From Gracilibacillus kekensis (GTDB lineage: Bacteria; Bacillota; Bacilli; Bacillales; Amphibacillaceae): 64,000 nucleotides of DNA. The notes under the pieces were generated by a model. The model saw only the letters and a list, made by a program, of their open reading frames with translations, did not search any database and was not told the DNA's origin. The stretch spans positions 186,001 to 250,000 of the forward strand of contig NZ_FRCZ01000003.1 in assembly GCF_900143085.1 (NCBI RefSeq), written 5' to 3'. The translations under genes and the position numbers were made by a program. Shown piece after piece: positions 10,998 through 19,471 of the stretch (within the stretch, counting starts at the first letter, position 1; each line of letters starts with the position of its first letter).

Positions 10998-11755
10998 AGC
11001 AACCTCTCGCAGGTAAAAACATAATGGTAACCAGGGAAGCGACACAAGCGCTTCCTTTAGTCCATTTATTAGAAGCAGAAGGTGCAAGCTGTTATCGTGT
11101 ACCTTTACTACGATTTAAAGCCATTATCAATAAAAAAAATCACCAGCAATTTTTACAATTAAAGGAAAAGGCCGATTGGTTATTTTTCACAAGTGCTAAT
11201 GCGGTTTGTTTCTTTGATCATTATGTTAAAACAATGGGATTAACGATAAATCAGAAAATTGCCTCAGTTGGAGAAAAAACAACAAGCATGTTAGAAAGTT
11301 ATGGTTACATCATTGATTTTCAACCAACTGTTTATCGTGGCGACATAATGGTGAAGGAATTTTTACATAGATATGGAAAGCAAAAAATAGCCCTTATTGT
11401 TGGTTCAAAGTCAAGACCTGAAATTCCTCAGTTACTTAAGAAAGCAGAGATATCTTTTGAAAAAATTGTGATATATCGTACAATAAAAAATACAGAGGTG
11501 CAACCACTATTAAAGCAAACGGTATCAAAAGTAGATGCTGTTTTTTTTACTAGTCCGTCAACCGTACAAGCATTTCAACAATTTTTAACGACGCAACATT
11601 TTGAACGGATAAAAGAAGAAGTTGTTGCTGTTGCGATTGGACAGACAACGGCTACCGCTTTAGAAAAAGCGATGTTTAGTGATATAATTTCCCCAGATAA
11701 CTTTACGATTGAAGATATGGTGCAATGCTATATTAACTATATGGAGAAAAGGTGA
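10994..11755 (+). CDS. hemD: Uroporphyrinogen-III synthase
   Basis: Cyclises hydroxymethylbilane with inversion of ring D to uroporphyrinogen III. It has 253 residues. The family is poorly conserved, but the two-lobed pattern is visible: N-terminal [30 protein letters not shown] in lobe one and [13 protein letters not shown] plus [13 protein letters not shown] in lobe two. It overlaps hemC by 4 bp and is 6 bp from hemB. Confidence 0.93.
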   Translation: MKQPLAGKNIMVTREATQALPLVHLLEAEGASCYRVPLLRFKAIINKKNHQQFLQLKEKADWLFFTSANAVCFFDHYVKTMGLTINQKIASVGEKTTSMLESYGYIIDFQPTVYRGDIMVKEFLHRYGKQKIALIVGSKSRPEIPQLLKKAEISFEKIVIYRTIKNTEVQPLLKQTVSKVDAVFFTSPSTVQAFQQFLTTQHFERIKEEVVAVAIGQTTATALEKAMFSDIISPDNFTIEDMVQCYINYMEKR

Positions 11756-11761
11756 TTAAAA

Positions 11762-12742
11762 TTGAGAAATTCAGAATTTAGTCGGCATCGAAGACTAAGA
11801 ACTTCCCAAACAATGAGGCGATTTGTGAGAGAGACGGATTTAAAAGTAGATGATTTAGTCTATCCATTATTTATTGTGGAAGGAGAAAGCATAAAAAATG
11901 AAGTTCGGTCTATGCCAGGAGTTTTTCAAATTTCTTTAGATTATTTGGACGAAGAGATTGAAGAATTAGTTTCATTAGGCATTCCATCGATCCTTTTGTT
12001 TGGTGTCCCTAAGGAAAAAGATGAAGTAGGGTCAGGTGCCTATGATCCAAATGGAATCGTTCAGCAAGCGATTCGTCATATTAAAAATAAAACAGATCAA
12101 TTATTAATTATTGCCGACACCTGCTTATGTGAGTATACGTCTCACGGGCATTGTGGTGTGATTGAGCATCAAGATGTTGATAACGATAAGTCGTTACCAC
12201 TTCATGTGAAAACAGCTGTCACACAAGTGGAAGCAGGGGCAGATATTATTGCTCCCTCTAATATGATGGATGGGTTTGTTTCAGAAATTCGCAAAGGATT
12301 GGATGAAGCGGGATTTGAAAATATTCCAATTATGTCTTATGCCGTTAAATATGCGTCAGCTTTTTATGGTCCATTTCGAGATGCCGCAGACTCTACTCCG
12401 CAATTCGGAGATCGTAAAACCTATCAAATGGATCCGGCAAACCGTTTGGAAGCTTTACGTGAAGCTTCCTCTGATATTGAAGAAGGTACAGATTTCTTAA
12501 TAGTAAAACCAGCATTATCTTATATGGATATTATTAGAGATGTGAAAAATCAACATCCAGTGCCTGTGGTAGCATATAATGTTAGTGGTGAATATTCGAT
12601 GGTGAAAGCAGCAAGTTTAAACGGTTGGATTGATGAAAAGGCAATTGTCTTAGAAAAGTTTATTTCGATGAAACGTGCGGGTGCTGACATCATTATTACT
12701 TATTTCGCAAAAGATGTAGCAAAATGGTTACAAGATAATTAA
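11762..12742 (+). CDS. hemB: Delta-aminolevulinic acid dehydratase (porphobilinogen synthase)
   Basis: Condenses two 5-aminolevulinate molecules to porphobilinogen. It has 326 residues. The zinc-site cysteines are Cys121, Cys123 and Cys131 in [11 protein letters not shown], so it is the zinc-dependent type rather than the magnesium-only type. The Schiff-base lysines lie in [16 protein letters not shown] and [10 protein letters not shown]. The start is a TTG at 11762, 9-10 nt after GAGAAAAGGTGA, which gives the conserved [14 protein letters not shown] shadow frame at 12270-12500 lies inside it. Confidence 0.97.
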   Translation: MRNSEFSRHRRLRTSQTMRRFVRETDLKVDDLVYPLFIVEGESIKNEVRSMPGVFQISLDYLDEEIEELVSLGIPSILLFGVPKEKDEVGSGAYDPNGIVQQAIRHIKNKTDQLLIIADTCLCEYTSHGHCGVIEHQDVDNDKSLPLHVKTAVTQVEAGADIIAPSNMMDGFVSEIRKGLDEAGFENIPIMSYAVKYASAFYGPFRDAADSTPQFGDRKTYQMDPANRLEALREASSDIEEGTDFLIVKPALSYMDIIRDVKNQHPVPVVAYNVSGEYSMVKAASLNGWIDEKAIVLEKFISMKRAGADIIITYFAKDVAKWLQDN

Positions 12743-12756
12743 GGAGGAATCGGTTT

Positions 12757-14049
12757 ATGCTTAAAAATCAAAGATCTGTAGACGCTTATAAAGAATCCGT
12801 TGATCTAATGCCAGGTGGAGTCAATTCACCGGTTAGAGCATTTAAATCAGTGGGAATGGATCCGATTTATATGGACCACGGCAAAGGGTCTACAATTTAT
12901 GACATTGACGGTAATGAATATATTGATTATGTACTAAGTTGGGGACCGCTAATTTTGGGGCATGCCGATCAGCGTGTCGTATCCAAATTAAAAGAAGTAG
13001 CAGAAAAAGGGACAAGTTTTGGTGCTCCAACACTACTAGAAAACGAATTAGCGGAGCATGTGATTAATCGTGTACCGTCTATCGAAATGGTACGTATGGT
13101 CAATTCAGGTACCGAAGCAACCATGAGTGCGTTACGTCTTGCCCGTGGTTATACAGGCAAAAATAAAATCCTTAAATTTGAAGGGAATTACCATGGACAT
13201 GGTGATTCACTGTTAATTAAAGCAGGTTCTGGTGTTGCAACCTTAGGACTTCCAGATAGTCCAGGAGTTCCTGAAAGTGTCGCCCAACATACCATTACGG
13301 TTCCATACAATGACTTAGAAAGTGTTCGATATGCTTTTGAGCAATTTGGTGATGATATTGCAGCCGTTATCGTGGAGCCTGTATCAGGAAATATGGGTGT
13401 CGTACCACCTAGCACAGAATTCTTACCAAGTCTACGCGAAATTACGAAGGAGTATCAATCTTTATTAATATTTGACGAGGTTATGACTGGATTCCGTGTT
13501 GGTTATCATTGTGCCCAAGGACATTTTGATGTAACACCTGATTTAACTTGCTTAGGGAAAGTTATTGGAGGTGGACTTCCAGTAGGAGCTTATGGTGGAA
13601 AACGCGAAATAATGGAACGGATTGCACCAGTAGGTGACATTTATCAAGCAGGTACACTTTCTGGAAATCCACTAGCTATGACAGCAGGATTAGAAACATT
13701 AAAAGCTATGGAACCTAGTGAGTATGAAGGCATTAATAAAAAAGTAGATCGACTTGTGGAGGGTTATCAACAAGCTTCAGAAAAATATAATATTCCTATT
13801 CAAATCAATCGAGCGTGTTCAATGGTCGGAATATTTTTTGCTGACGAACCGGTTATCAATTATGAAACAGCAGCCAAATCTGATACGGAAAAGTTTGCTA
13901 GTTACTATCGTTCTATGGCTGAAGAGGGAGTTTTCTTACCACCTTCTCAGTTTGAAGGACTTTTCCTCTCCACTTCACATACAGATGAGGACATTGATAG
14001 TACCATTACTGCTGTAGAAAAAGCATTTGCGAAATTAAATCAACAGTAA
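12757..14049 (+). CDS. hemL: Glutamate-1-semialdehyde 2,1-aminomutase
   Basis: PLP enzyme that isomerises glutamate-1-semialdehyde to 5-aminolevulinate; it directly consumes the HemA product although it sits last in the operon. It has 430 residues. Signatures are [13 protein letters not shown], the PLP lysine Lys268 in [17 protein letters not shown] and the specificity region [10 protein letters not shown]. The start ATG follows AAGGAGGAAT by 6-7 nt. The operon closes with a long hairpin terminator. Confidence 0.97.
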   Translation: MLKNQRSVDAYKESVDLMPGGVNSPVRAFKSVGMDPIYMDHGKGSTIYDIDGNEYIDYVLSWGPLILGHADQRVVSKLKEVAEKGTSFGAPTLLENELAEHVINRVPSIEMVRMVNSGTEATMSALRLARGYTGKNKILKFEGNYHGHGDSLLIKAGSGVATLGLPDSPGVPESVAQHTITVPYNDLESVRYAFEQFGDDIAAVIVEPVSGNMGVVPPSTEFLPSLREITKEYQSLLIFDEVMTGFRVGYHCAQGHFDVTPDLTCLGKVIGGGLPVGAYGGKREIMERIAPVGDIYQAGTLSGNPLAMTAGLETLKAMEPSEYEGINKKVDRLVEGYQQASEKYNIPIQINRACSMVGIFFADEPVINYETAAKSDTEKFASYYRSMAEEGVFLPPSQFEGLFLSTSHTDEDIDSTITAVEKAFAKLNQQ

Positions 14050-14121
14050 TGTGAGTGTGAATTAAGTAAATAGTTTGAAGTGGGGTATAACGGACGTATT
14101 CCTATAATTAAAATACTTTTG

Positions 14122-14181
14122 ATACTCTTCTTTTTTAGATGGATATTCATTACTAATCTAAAAAAGGAGAGTATTTTTTAT
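14122..14181 (+). terminator. Terminator of the hem operon
   Basis: ATACTCTTCTTTTTTAGAT and ATCTAAAAAAGGAGAGTAT pair over 19 positions with one G-U, followed by TTTTTTATTT. Confidence 0.85.
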
Positions 14182-14237
14182 TTATAAGATATTTACAGAT
14201 TCTAATGATCTAATGACGGAAAGAACCGCATTCGCAA

Positions 14238-14266
14238 GCATAATTCTTTTCTTCCTTACATATAGT
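14238..14266 (+). promoter_or_regulatory. Putative sigma-E promoter of spoVID
   Basis: GCATAATT (14238-14245), 13 bp, then CATATAGT (14259-14266) resembles the sigma-E consensus (GCATATT, 13-14 bp, CATACAnT). spoVID is known to be sigma-E dependent in B. subtilis. The start codon lies 52 bp downstream. Confidence 0.55.
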
Positions 14267-14317
14267 TTATTGAGATGCTAGTACGCCTTAGCTAAGCAAA
14301 AGGAAGGGGGAAGTGCT

Positions 14318-15262
14318 TTGCAAGAAGCCTTTACATTTAATATTCATGAAGCGATAGCATTTGATAAGGAACAGCAAATTAAAGAAATGCTAGGTATCGG
14401 GTTAGAACCAGTTATTTCAATGGAGGAGATCGGAAACACTTTATCTATTAGGGGAGTGATGGAGCTTAAAGGAGAATATATAAAAACCAACAACCCATCA
14501 GACACAGAGCAACGGAACACAGAAGCGACATATGTAGAAAGAGTTGAATCATTATCAGATGAAGTGAACGAATTTTTTCATAAGTTCTTAATTGATGTTT
14601 CTGTTCCGATGGAGAGGATTGCCTCCCTGGATGACGTGTCGATTGAAGTAGAACATTTTGATTACTCGTTGGATATGACCGATGAGATGGTAATTGAAGC
14701 AACATTAGTAGTGCATGGAATACGTGACAATGAAGTGGAAATGGAGGAAGTAGATAATACGCTTCCGTCATTAGAAGCAAATCGTTTAGAGGAAGAAAAA
14801 GAAGCTACCAATGAGTTCCATTTCAATGTCGAAGAAGAAGCGGAAGAAAAAGCGGAAGAAAAAATTGTTCCTTTTCAGTCAAACCGGGAAGATACGATCG
14901 AAGTAGATGTACAACCGAAAGAAGAAGAAAGTGAAGAATTAGTAAGAACAGAAGAGCCAGAAAGTGAGTTTGAGGATGAAAATGAAGATGAAGAAATAGA
15001 GAAGTCTGAAGATAAAATAAACGTCAATGCTAGAGAAGAACGTTTGAACGAGACATCTTATTTATTAAATATATTTGCTGAGGAAGAGACCTCTAGTTAT
15101 TCACGTCTCAAATTGTATATTGTACAACCTGATGATCAAATACAATCGATCGCAGAACGGTACCAAGTATCTCCTCGCCACATAATGAGAACGAATAATT
15201 TAGAAGATGATGATGTTAGTGCTGGACAACTGATCTATATTCCGGTAAGTGTGGAAGAATAG
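14318..15262 (+). CDS. spoVID: Spore morphogenetic protein SpoVID (short form)
   Basis: Needed for spore coat encasement; it binds SafA and SpoIVA around the forespore. The N-terminal 130 residues (FTFNIHEAIAFDKEQQIKE, then SIRGVMELKGEYI) match the SpoVID N-terminal domain. A very acidic, low-complexity linker follows (about 150-250), then a C-terminal LysM domain (KLYIVQPDDQIQSIAERY ... GQLIYIP, about 264-311). At 314 residues it is much shorter than the 575-residue B. subtilis protein, the linker being reduced. The TTG start follows GGAAGGGGGAAG. A sigma-E-like promoter lies upstream. The terminator behind it and repeat copy B now separate it from ysxE, its operon partner in B. subtilis. 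Confidence 0.92.
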   Translation: MQEAFTFNIHEAIAFDKEQQIKEMLGIGLEPVISMEEIGNTLSIRGVMELKGEYIKTNNPSDTEQRNTEATYVERVESLSDEVNEFFHKFLIDVSVPMERIASLDDVSIEVEHFDYSLDMTDEMVIEATLVVHGIRDNEVEMEEVDNTLPSLEANRLEEEKEATNEFHFNVEEEAEEKAEEKIVPFQSNREDTIEVDVQPKEEESEELVRTEEPESEFEDENEDEEIEKSEDKINVNAREERLNETSYLLNIFAEEETSSYSRLKLYIVQPDDQIQSIAERYQVSPRHIMRTNNLEDDDVSAGQLIYIPVSVEE

Positions 15263-15266
15263 CATC

Positions 15267-15302
15267 AAAAACCCCTTGGTCCTATAGCCAAGGGGTTTTT
15301 AT
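15267..15302 (+). terminator. Rho-independent terminator after spoVID
   Basis: AAAACCCCTTGG / CCAAGGGGTTTTT around TCCTATAG. Repeat copy B begins about 10 bp downstream. Confidence 0.9.
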
Positions 15303-15311
15303 ATAGTTCAT

Positions 15312-15808
15312 AAACTAAATTGCGAAGTAAGAGTCGTGATAATTTTGAAATGAATTGTCTATTTGTTATCCGCTCCGGCTGCCCACTTCCCTTTCCGTGG
15401 GGTTTTCCCTTCAGCTAACTTTTTCAAGCATAGACCGCTTGAAAAAGTGGATCTTCAGGTAAAACATTCCCACAGGAGTGAAAGTGGGCGGCCTACGCTA
15501 TAAATAGGTTCTACAACGTTTTAACAGTTATAAACTTTGCCTTTCCAGAAATGCCGAGATAGTAGTCATTATTTTTACTCTTGCATTCTCTGTAGAACTT
15601 TATCTAGCGCAGGCGTCCACTTCGACTACTGGGGGATTCGCATGATCTGAAGATCCACTTTGAAAAGTGTTTTTCTTTTCAAAGTTAGCTGAAGAGCATG
15701 CCCCCTGGAAAGCGAAGTGGGCATGCCGTAGCGGCTGTTACGCACATACTTTCATTCAAAATTACCACTTGCATTCATAAGTAACCATTATTCGCAGTTT
15801 GTGTCTTA
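15312..15808 (+). repeat. Composite inverted-repeat element, copy B (subfamily 1)
   Basis: 497 bp, nearly identical to copy A by eye across both hairpin modules, linker and termini, and in the same orientation. Module 1 starts at CCGCTCCGGCTGCCC near 15369 and module 2 ends at GCCGTAGCGG near 15735. It is the cleanest copy to use as a reference. It sits between the spoVID terminator and ysxE, about 50 bp before the ysxE start, so ysxE must rely on a promoter at or after the element edge. Confidence 0.8.
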
Positions 15809-15859
15809 ACGGGTTATGAATACTCAGTAGTTTGATTTTAAAGTTGGGAGTGGTGAAGT

Positions 15860-16876
15860 ATGGAATGGTCTAAGATATTAACAGCTTTTCAAATTCAGCC
15901 AGAAGAAATGGAGCAAATCACAGAGCGTCTATTTAAAATAAGAGCAAATTCCCAGCAATTTGCTCTTAAGAAATCCAGATTGCATCCGGAAGATATCGGA
16001 AGATGGTTAGCCATATATCAATTAATTGAACAAAAGCAAGTGCATGGGTTTATACCACTATTTCTCACAAATAATAAACAACCATTCTATCAAGAACAAT
16101 CTGACATCTATTATCTTATGCCCTGGGTAGAACGCAGCTACACCGAACAACCGGTAGATGAATTTGCAACAGTGATTCATGCTATGGGACATTTGCATGC
16201 CTCAACAATGGCTAATCACCAGATTACCTCTTTAAAACAAAATAAAAGTACGTTAGAACAACAATTTCAACAGGAGCTGACAAGCTACAGAGATCAAATG
16301 TTAACCTATGTCCGTTATTTTGAAGCAAAACGTTTTATGTCTCCATCAGAGCTGCAAATATGCATGTATTATCGTGATTTTGAACAAATTTTTACACAGA
16401 TAGAAAGATGGCAAGAGATATATCTAGCAGAACTCGAAGAGACAGAGCAAATGAAATACACCCTCTGTCACGGCAATTTAAAGAATTCTCATTACATCAT
16501 AACAACAACGAATACGTATCTTTTAAACTGGGAATCTGCAGTAATGACTTCACCAACATTCGATTTAGTGACATATTACCAACATCTATTTCAATTTCAT
16601 GATTGTGATCTTGATAAAATTAAAGAATCATTCTCCATTTATTGTCGATATATTGATCTTACAGATTATGAAAAATCATTACTTGTATTGCAGATGCTCT
16701 CACCAGCTAATTGGATACAATCCGTAAAAAAATGTGCTCAACCAGCACGACGTAAAAATATAATCAAAGACTCTATAGAAATTGAAAAACAATATCGTAA
16801 GTTATTATTCAGCTTTGAATTACAAGAATTTATTTTGCAAACACTTAAAAGAGAACAGATCGAAGAAACGAATTGA
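15860..16876 (+). CDS. ysxE: YsxE, CotS-family spore coat protein (kinase-like fold)
   Basis: Member of the CotS/YutH/YsxE family of spore coat proteins related to aminoglycoside/choline phosphotransferases. The 338 residues contain the catalytic-loop-like segment TLCHGNLKNSHYIIT followed by NWESAVMTSPTFDLVTYY, equivalent to the HGDxxxxN and D-x-E regions. The first Asp is replaced (HGN instead of HGD), so kinase activity is doubtful, as is common in this family. The start ATG follows GGGAGTGGTGA. It lies downstream of spoVID as in B. subtilis, although the repeat interrupts the operon. It meets the minus-strand gene tail to tail with no gap. Confidence 0.88.
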   Translation: MEWSKILTAFQIQPEEMEQITERLFKIRANSQQFALKKSRLHPEDIGRWLAIYQLIEQKQVHGFIPLFLTNNKQPFYQEQSDIYYLMPWVERSYTEQPVDEFATVIHAMGHLHASTMANHQITSLKQNKSTLEQQFQQELTSYRDQMLTYVRYFEAKRFMSPSELQICMYYRDFEQIFTQIERWQEIYLAELEETEQMKYTLCHGNLKNSHYIITTTNTYLLNWESAVMTSPTFDLVTYYQHLFQFHDCDLDKIKESFSIYCRYIDLTDYEKSLLVLQMLSPANWIQSVKKCAQPARRKNIIKDSIEIEKQYRKLLFSFELQEFILQTLKREQIEETN

Positions 16877-17065
16877 TTAAAACCATTCCAATTGAAAAGC
16901 AATTAAGATACCTATTAGAATACCCAGTAATAATACATCAAAAGTCGTAGGAAGAAAAAGTGTCCGAATACATTGGAAGATTACAATAGGCAGAATACAT
17001 CTTTCACAAATCAAAATCCATTCACGAGCCCAAGGTGGTAAACGATAACGATAATAACGTCCCAA
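16877..17065 (-). CDS. Small conserved-type membrane protein, function unknown
   Basis: 62 residues: a basic, aromatic N-terminus (MGRYYRYRLPPWAREW), then two hydrophobic segments (LPIVIFQCIRTLF and TFDVLLLGILIGILIAFQ). The TTG start has GAGGTGATT 6-7 nt upstream, the best reason to believe it is translated. Its stop abuts the ysxE stop. The positive-inside rule places the N-terminus in the cytoplasm. I do not recognise a function. Confidence 0.65.
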   Translation of the reverse strand: MGRYYRYRLPPWAREWILICERCILPIVIFQCIRTLFLPTTFDVLLLGILIGILIAFQLEWF

Positions 17066-17299
17066 ACAATCACCTCATTCACGATAAATTAAATAGGGTT
17101 ATACCTTAACTTATGCAACGAATAAGGAATCGTACACAATTTTATTTTTTTATTGTGATCGATAAATATTTTATTTTGCTGCTAATCATTTTTCGTAAAA
17201 AATTGAAGTTTTTGAAGGAAATTTATAAAAGAATGGCGAATATGTATAGAATGGTAGGTAAAAAGAATTTTATATGAAGCAGTTTCAAATAAACTGGGG

Positions 17300-18799
17300 G
17301 TGATGCATATTCCATATCTAGAGATCGATAACAACATTATTCATTACCAATGGCATAACTCTGAAACTGCATCCGAAAAAAATGTGCTAGTCCTGGTTCA
17401 TGGCTTAGGGTTAGATTTAAATTCATGGAATTTACTTTTACCATTGTTAAAAAAAGAATATCGCATTCTTCAATTAGATTTACAAGGTCATGGCAACAGC
17501 GGTTTTAATGGTTTAACCCCAATATTGGATGTTATGACACATGACATTCATCGTCTCATACACCATCTCGGAATTAAGCAATTTCACATAGTTGGACACG
17601 GATTTGGAGGTTTTGTAGCCATTCAATATTCCTATCAGTACTGTGAAGAAGTCCTCTCATTAACATTAATTTCTGTACCGGTTAATTATCCTGTGAAATT
17701 AGCGGAGAAACAAATTACTAAAAGAAAAGAACACAGTAGACATTCTGAGTCATTAGAATCTCTTGGGAAAGAGCTAATTCCAAAAATTTGTTACCAACTT
17801 ACTGAAGAAAATGAGCAAATTTTATTAGAATCCTTTAGAAGAGTTAATAAAAAAGTATATTTTATGTTGTTTCATACAGAATTCAACAAATCAATGCAAA
17901 AATACCTCAAAGCACTTGATACACCGATATTACTTTTAACTGGTGCAGAGGATCCTGTTTATCCGCCTGAATTGTTTAGCATAACTTTAAACCTTGTTCC
18001 ATATGCGCGATTCTTAACCGTTCCTGATGCAGCATTCGCAGTCCAACTGGATCAGCCTGCCATAGTAGCGAAATGGATTCACCAATTTATTCAACAGAAG
18101 AGTGTAGCGCGTGATAATTTAACTTACAACTATTTAGCAGATCTAAGCAACGAAATCCGAAGTGAGTTAACTATACAAAATCAAAAAGACCAACCACCCA
18201 ATAATACTATTAGGGTAAATATTCTGAATCGCTTTGAAGTATTTATCAATGGTCAGACCATTTTGCAAGGATGGGGAAAAAGAAAGGCGAAACTTCTATT
18301 TGTTTATTTAATCCTACAAAAATCAGTAACAAGAGATGAATTATGTGATGTTTTTTGGCCGGATCTACCGTTAGACAAAGCCAAAAATCAATTAAGAGTA
18401 TCCTTACATCATTTGAAAAAAATAATTGAACATGCACACCTTCGTGAAAATTCACCTATTGTTGTAACAGAAAGAGAACATGTGATGATAAGTGGAGTTA
18501 TTCACTCTGATTATCTTATATATAAAGAATTATTGCAGAATAGTCTTAAACTAACAGATCCGAACCAAAAAATAACAGCCTATGAAGAATCGTTAACCGT
18601 GATTTCAGATAATCTTTTTCCTGGTCTATACAATGATTATTTTCTAAGGATTTGCTATCAAATTGAAAGGGTCTGGGCGGATATGGCAGAATTCTTGTCA
18701 GACTGGTACAATCAAATGGGTGATAAACAGAAAGCTAAAAAGTACCAAGAAATAATGGAACAATTAGGCTATACGAATCGTTATGATATTAAATTGTAA
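17300..18799 (+). CDS. Degenerate alpha/beta-hydrolase fused to a BTAD/SARP-type transcriptional regulator
   Basis: 499 residues in two parts. Residues 1-265 are an alpha/beta-hydrolase fold: oxyanion-hole VLVHGLGLD (32-40), LDLQGHGNSG, nucleophile elbow VGHGFGG (98-104), acid-loop GAEDPVYPPE (Asp218) and a terminal VPDAAFAVQLDQP. The elbow has Gly101 where the nucleophilic serine should be, and Phe246 stands where the catalytic histidine is expected, so two of three catalytic residues are lost. Residues 303-499 read as an OmpR/PhoB-like winged helix (VNILNRFEVFINGQ ... RDELCDVFWPD ... AKNQLRVSLHHLKKII) plus a helical BTAD. I infer a ligand-binding pseudoenzyme that controls DNA binding. The GTG/ATG at 17300/17303 overlaps GGGGGTGAT; an ATT at 17309 giving MPYLEI is a possible true start. 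It lies just upstream of the c-di-GMP-I riboswitch. Confidence 0.8.
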   Translation: MMHIPYLEIDNNIIHYQWHNSETASEKNVLVLVHGLGLDLNSWNLLLPLLKKEYRILQLDLQGHGNSGFNGLTPILDVMTHDIHRLIHHLGIKQFHIVGHGFGGFVAIQYSYQYCEEVLSLTLISVPVNYPVKLAEKQITKRKEHSRHSESLESLGKELIPKICYQLTEENEQILLESFRRVNKKVYFMLFHTEFNKSMQKYLKALDTPILLLTGAEDPVYPPELFSITLNLVPYARFLTVPDAAFAVQLDQPAIVAKWIHQFIQQKSVARDNLTYNYLADLSNEIRSELTIQNQKDQPPNNTIRVNILNRFEVFINGQTILQGWGKRKAKLLFVYLILQKSVTRDELCDVFWPDLPLDKAKNQLRVSLHHLKKIIEHAHLRENSPIVVTEREHVMISGVIHSDYLIYKELLQNSLKLTDPNQKITAYEESLTVISDNLFPGLYNDYFLRICYQIERVWADMAEFLSDWYNQMGDKQKAKKYQEIMEQLGYTNRYDIKL

Positions 18800-18887
18800 T
18801 GATTGTGTAATTATTTGTAGTGTATTATAGGTATCATAGTTTATTAATACGAACGTCTTAAAGTCACAATTAAAATCGTGCAATTGA

Positions 18888-19003
18888 ACGATCAGAAAAA
18901 GGCAAACCCATTGAGAAATGGGGACGCAAAGTTACAGATCCGTATTTACATAGCTTTCGGATGGCTGAGCTGCCTGAAATACAGATTTGTATTTTAGGAG
19001 GGG
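18888..19003 (+). ncRNA. Cyclic di-GMP-I (GEMM) riboswitch with hairpin over the ribosome binding site
   Basis: Conserved GEMM-I features are present in order: AAAAAGGCAAACC (18896-18908), a first hairpin CCCATT-GAGA-AATGGG with a GNRA tetraloop, the invariant GGGACGCAAAG (18920-18930), a second arm ATCCG ... CGGAT, and the closing GGCTGAGCTGCC (18963-18974). Directly after, CCTGAAATAC (18973-18982) can pair perfectly, counting one G-U, with GTATTTTAGG (18989-18998), covering the start of the AGGAGGGG ribosome binding site. The 5' strand of that hairpin shares CC with the aptamer closing region, so ligand binding could free the site (inferred ON switch). The downstream gene is the SinI-like ORF at 19013. 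Confidence 0.9.
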
Positions 19004-19012
19004 ATTACATTT

Positions 19013-19141
19013 ATGAAAGAAAAGCTGAACGTGGATTATGATTGGATTTATTTAATGGCAAAGGCTAAGGAAGAAGGCTTTACTATTGAAGAAATACGAA
19101 CGTTTCTAGACAAAAATAGATTAAAAGAGTACGTAAAATAA
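19013..19141 (+). CDS. SinI-like anti-repressor, 42 residues
   Basis: A short ORF with AGGAGGGG 9 nt before its ATG. The sequence has the SinI dimerisation helix-hairpin: DYDWIYLMAKAKEEGFTIEE followed by IRTFLDKNR, matching the pattern D-x-E-W-x-x-L-M-x-x-A-K-x-x-x-x-x-x-E-E-I-R-x-F-L. B. subtilis SinI (57 residues) binds and inactivates the master biofilm repressor SinR. No SinR homologue lies nearby, so the partner is elsewhere or is another regulator with a SinR-type dimerisation domain. The gene stands alone behind a c-di-GMP-I riboswitch and ends before a terminator at 19298. The family assignment is from sequence pattern; the role is inferred. Confidence 0.82.
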   Translation: MKEKLNVDYDWIYLMAKAKEEGFTIEEIRTFLDKNRLKEYVK

Positions 19142-19297
19142 TAAATTTATCGTGGTATAATCGTCCTTCCACCCTAAACGTGAAGAAATGGATTAGTAAA
19201 GAATCAAAATGAGGGTTAAACGGAGGTTAACTATCTGATAAATTTCGTTCGCAATAAGTATGTGTGTAAAACTCCTGCTGAGAAATCTTACTTTATT

Positions 19298-19330
19298 TAA
19301 ACCCTGTGTATATATAGGGTTTTTTATTTT
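19298..19330 (+). terminator. Rho-independent terminator before NDH-2
   Basis: AAACCCT ... AGGGTTT with loop GTGTATATAT, followed by TTTATTTT. It probably ends the SinI-like transcript. Confidence 0.75.
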
Positions 19331-19347
19331 GTCTATTTGGGTATAAG

Positions 19348-19380
19348 TTGTTAGACGGTCTATTATAGGTTTGATATACT
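19348..19380 (+). promoter_or_regulatory. Putative NDH-2 promoter carrying the CTATTATAG palindrome
   Basis: TTAGAC (19351-19356), 18 bp, TATACT (19375-19380). The spacer contains CGGTCTATTATAGG (19356-19369), identical to 14 bases upstream of tig. Confidence 0.4.
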
Positions 19381-19471
19381 ATAATCGAATATTTAAATTC
19401 ATACATACAATTGTTTGCTTTAACAAAACCTATCGTAGTTTGTCATATATAACTAAGAAGGGAAGGATTCG

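Larger units (their letters stand above)
19142..19471. other. Intergenic region between the SinI-like gene and NDH-2
   Basis: 330 bp without a gene. It holds a TATAAT at 19156-19161 without a good -35, a terminator at 19298-19330 and the probable NDH-2 promoter around 19348-19380. The first half could encode a short RNA ending at the terminator, but nothing else supports it. Confidence 0.35.

Noticed and set aside
19150-19330. Possible small RNA between the SinI-like gene and NDH-2
   Set aside because: Only a -10-like box and the terminator support it; no -35 and no conserved structure seen.
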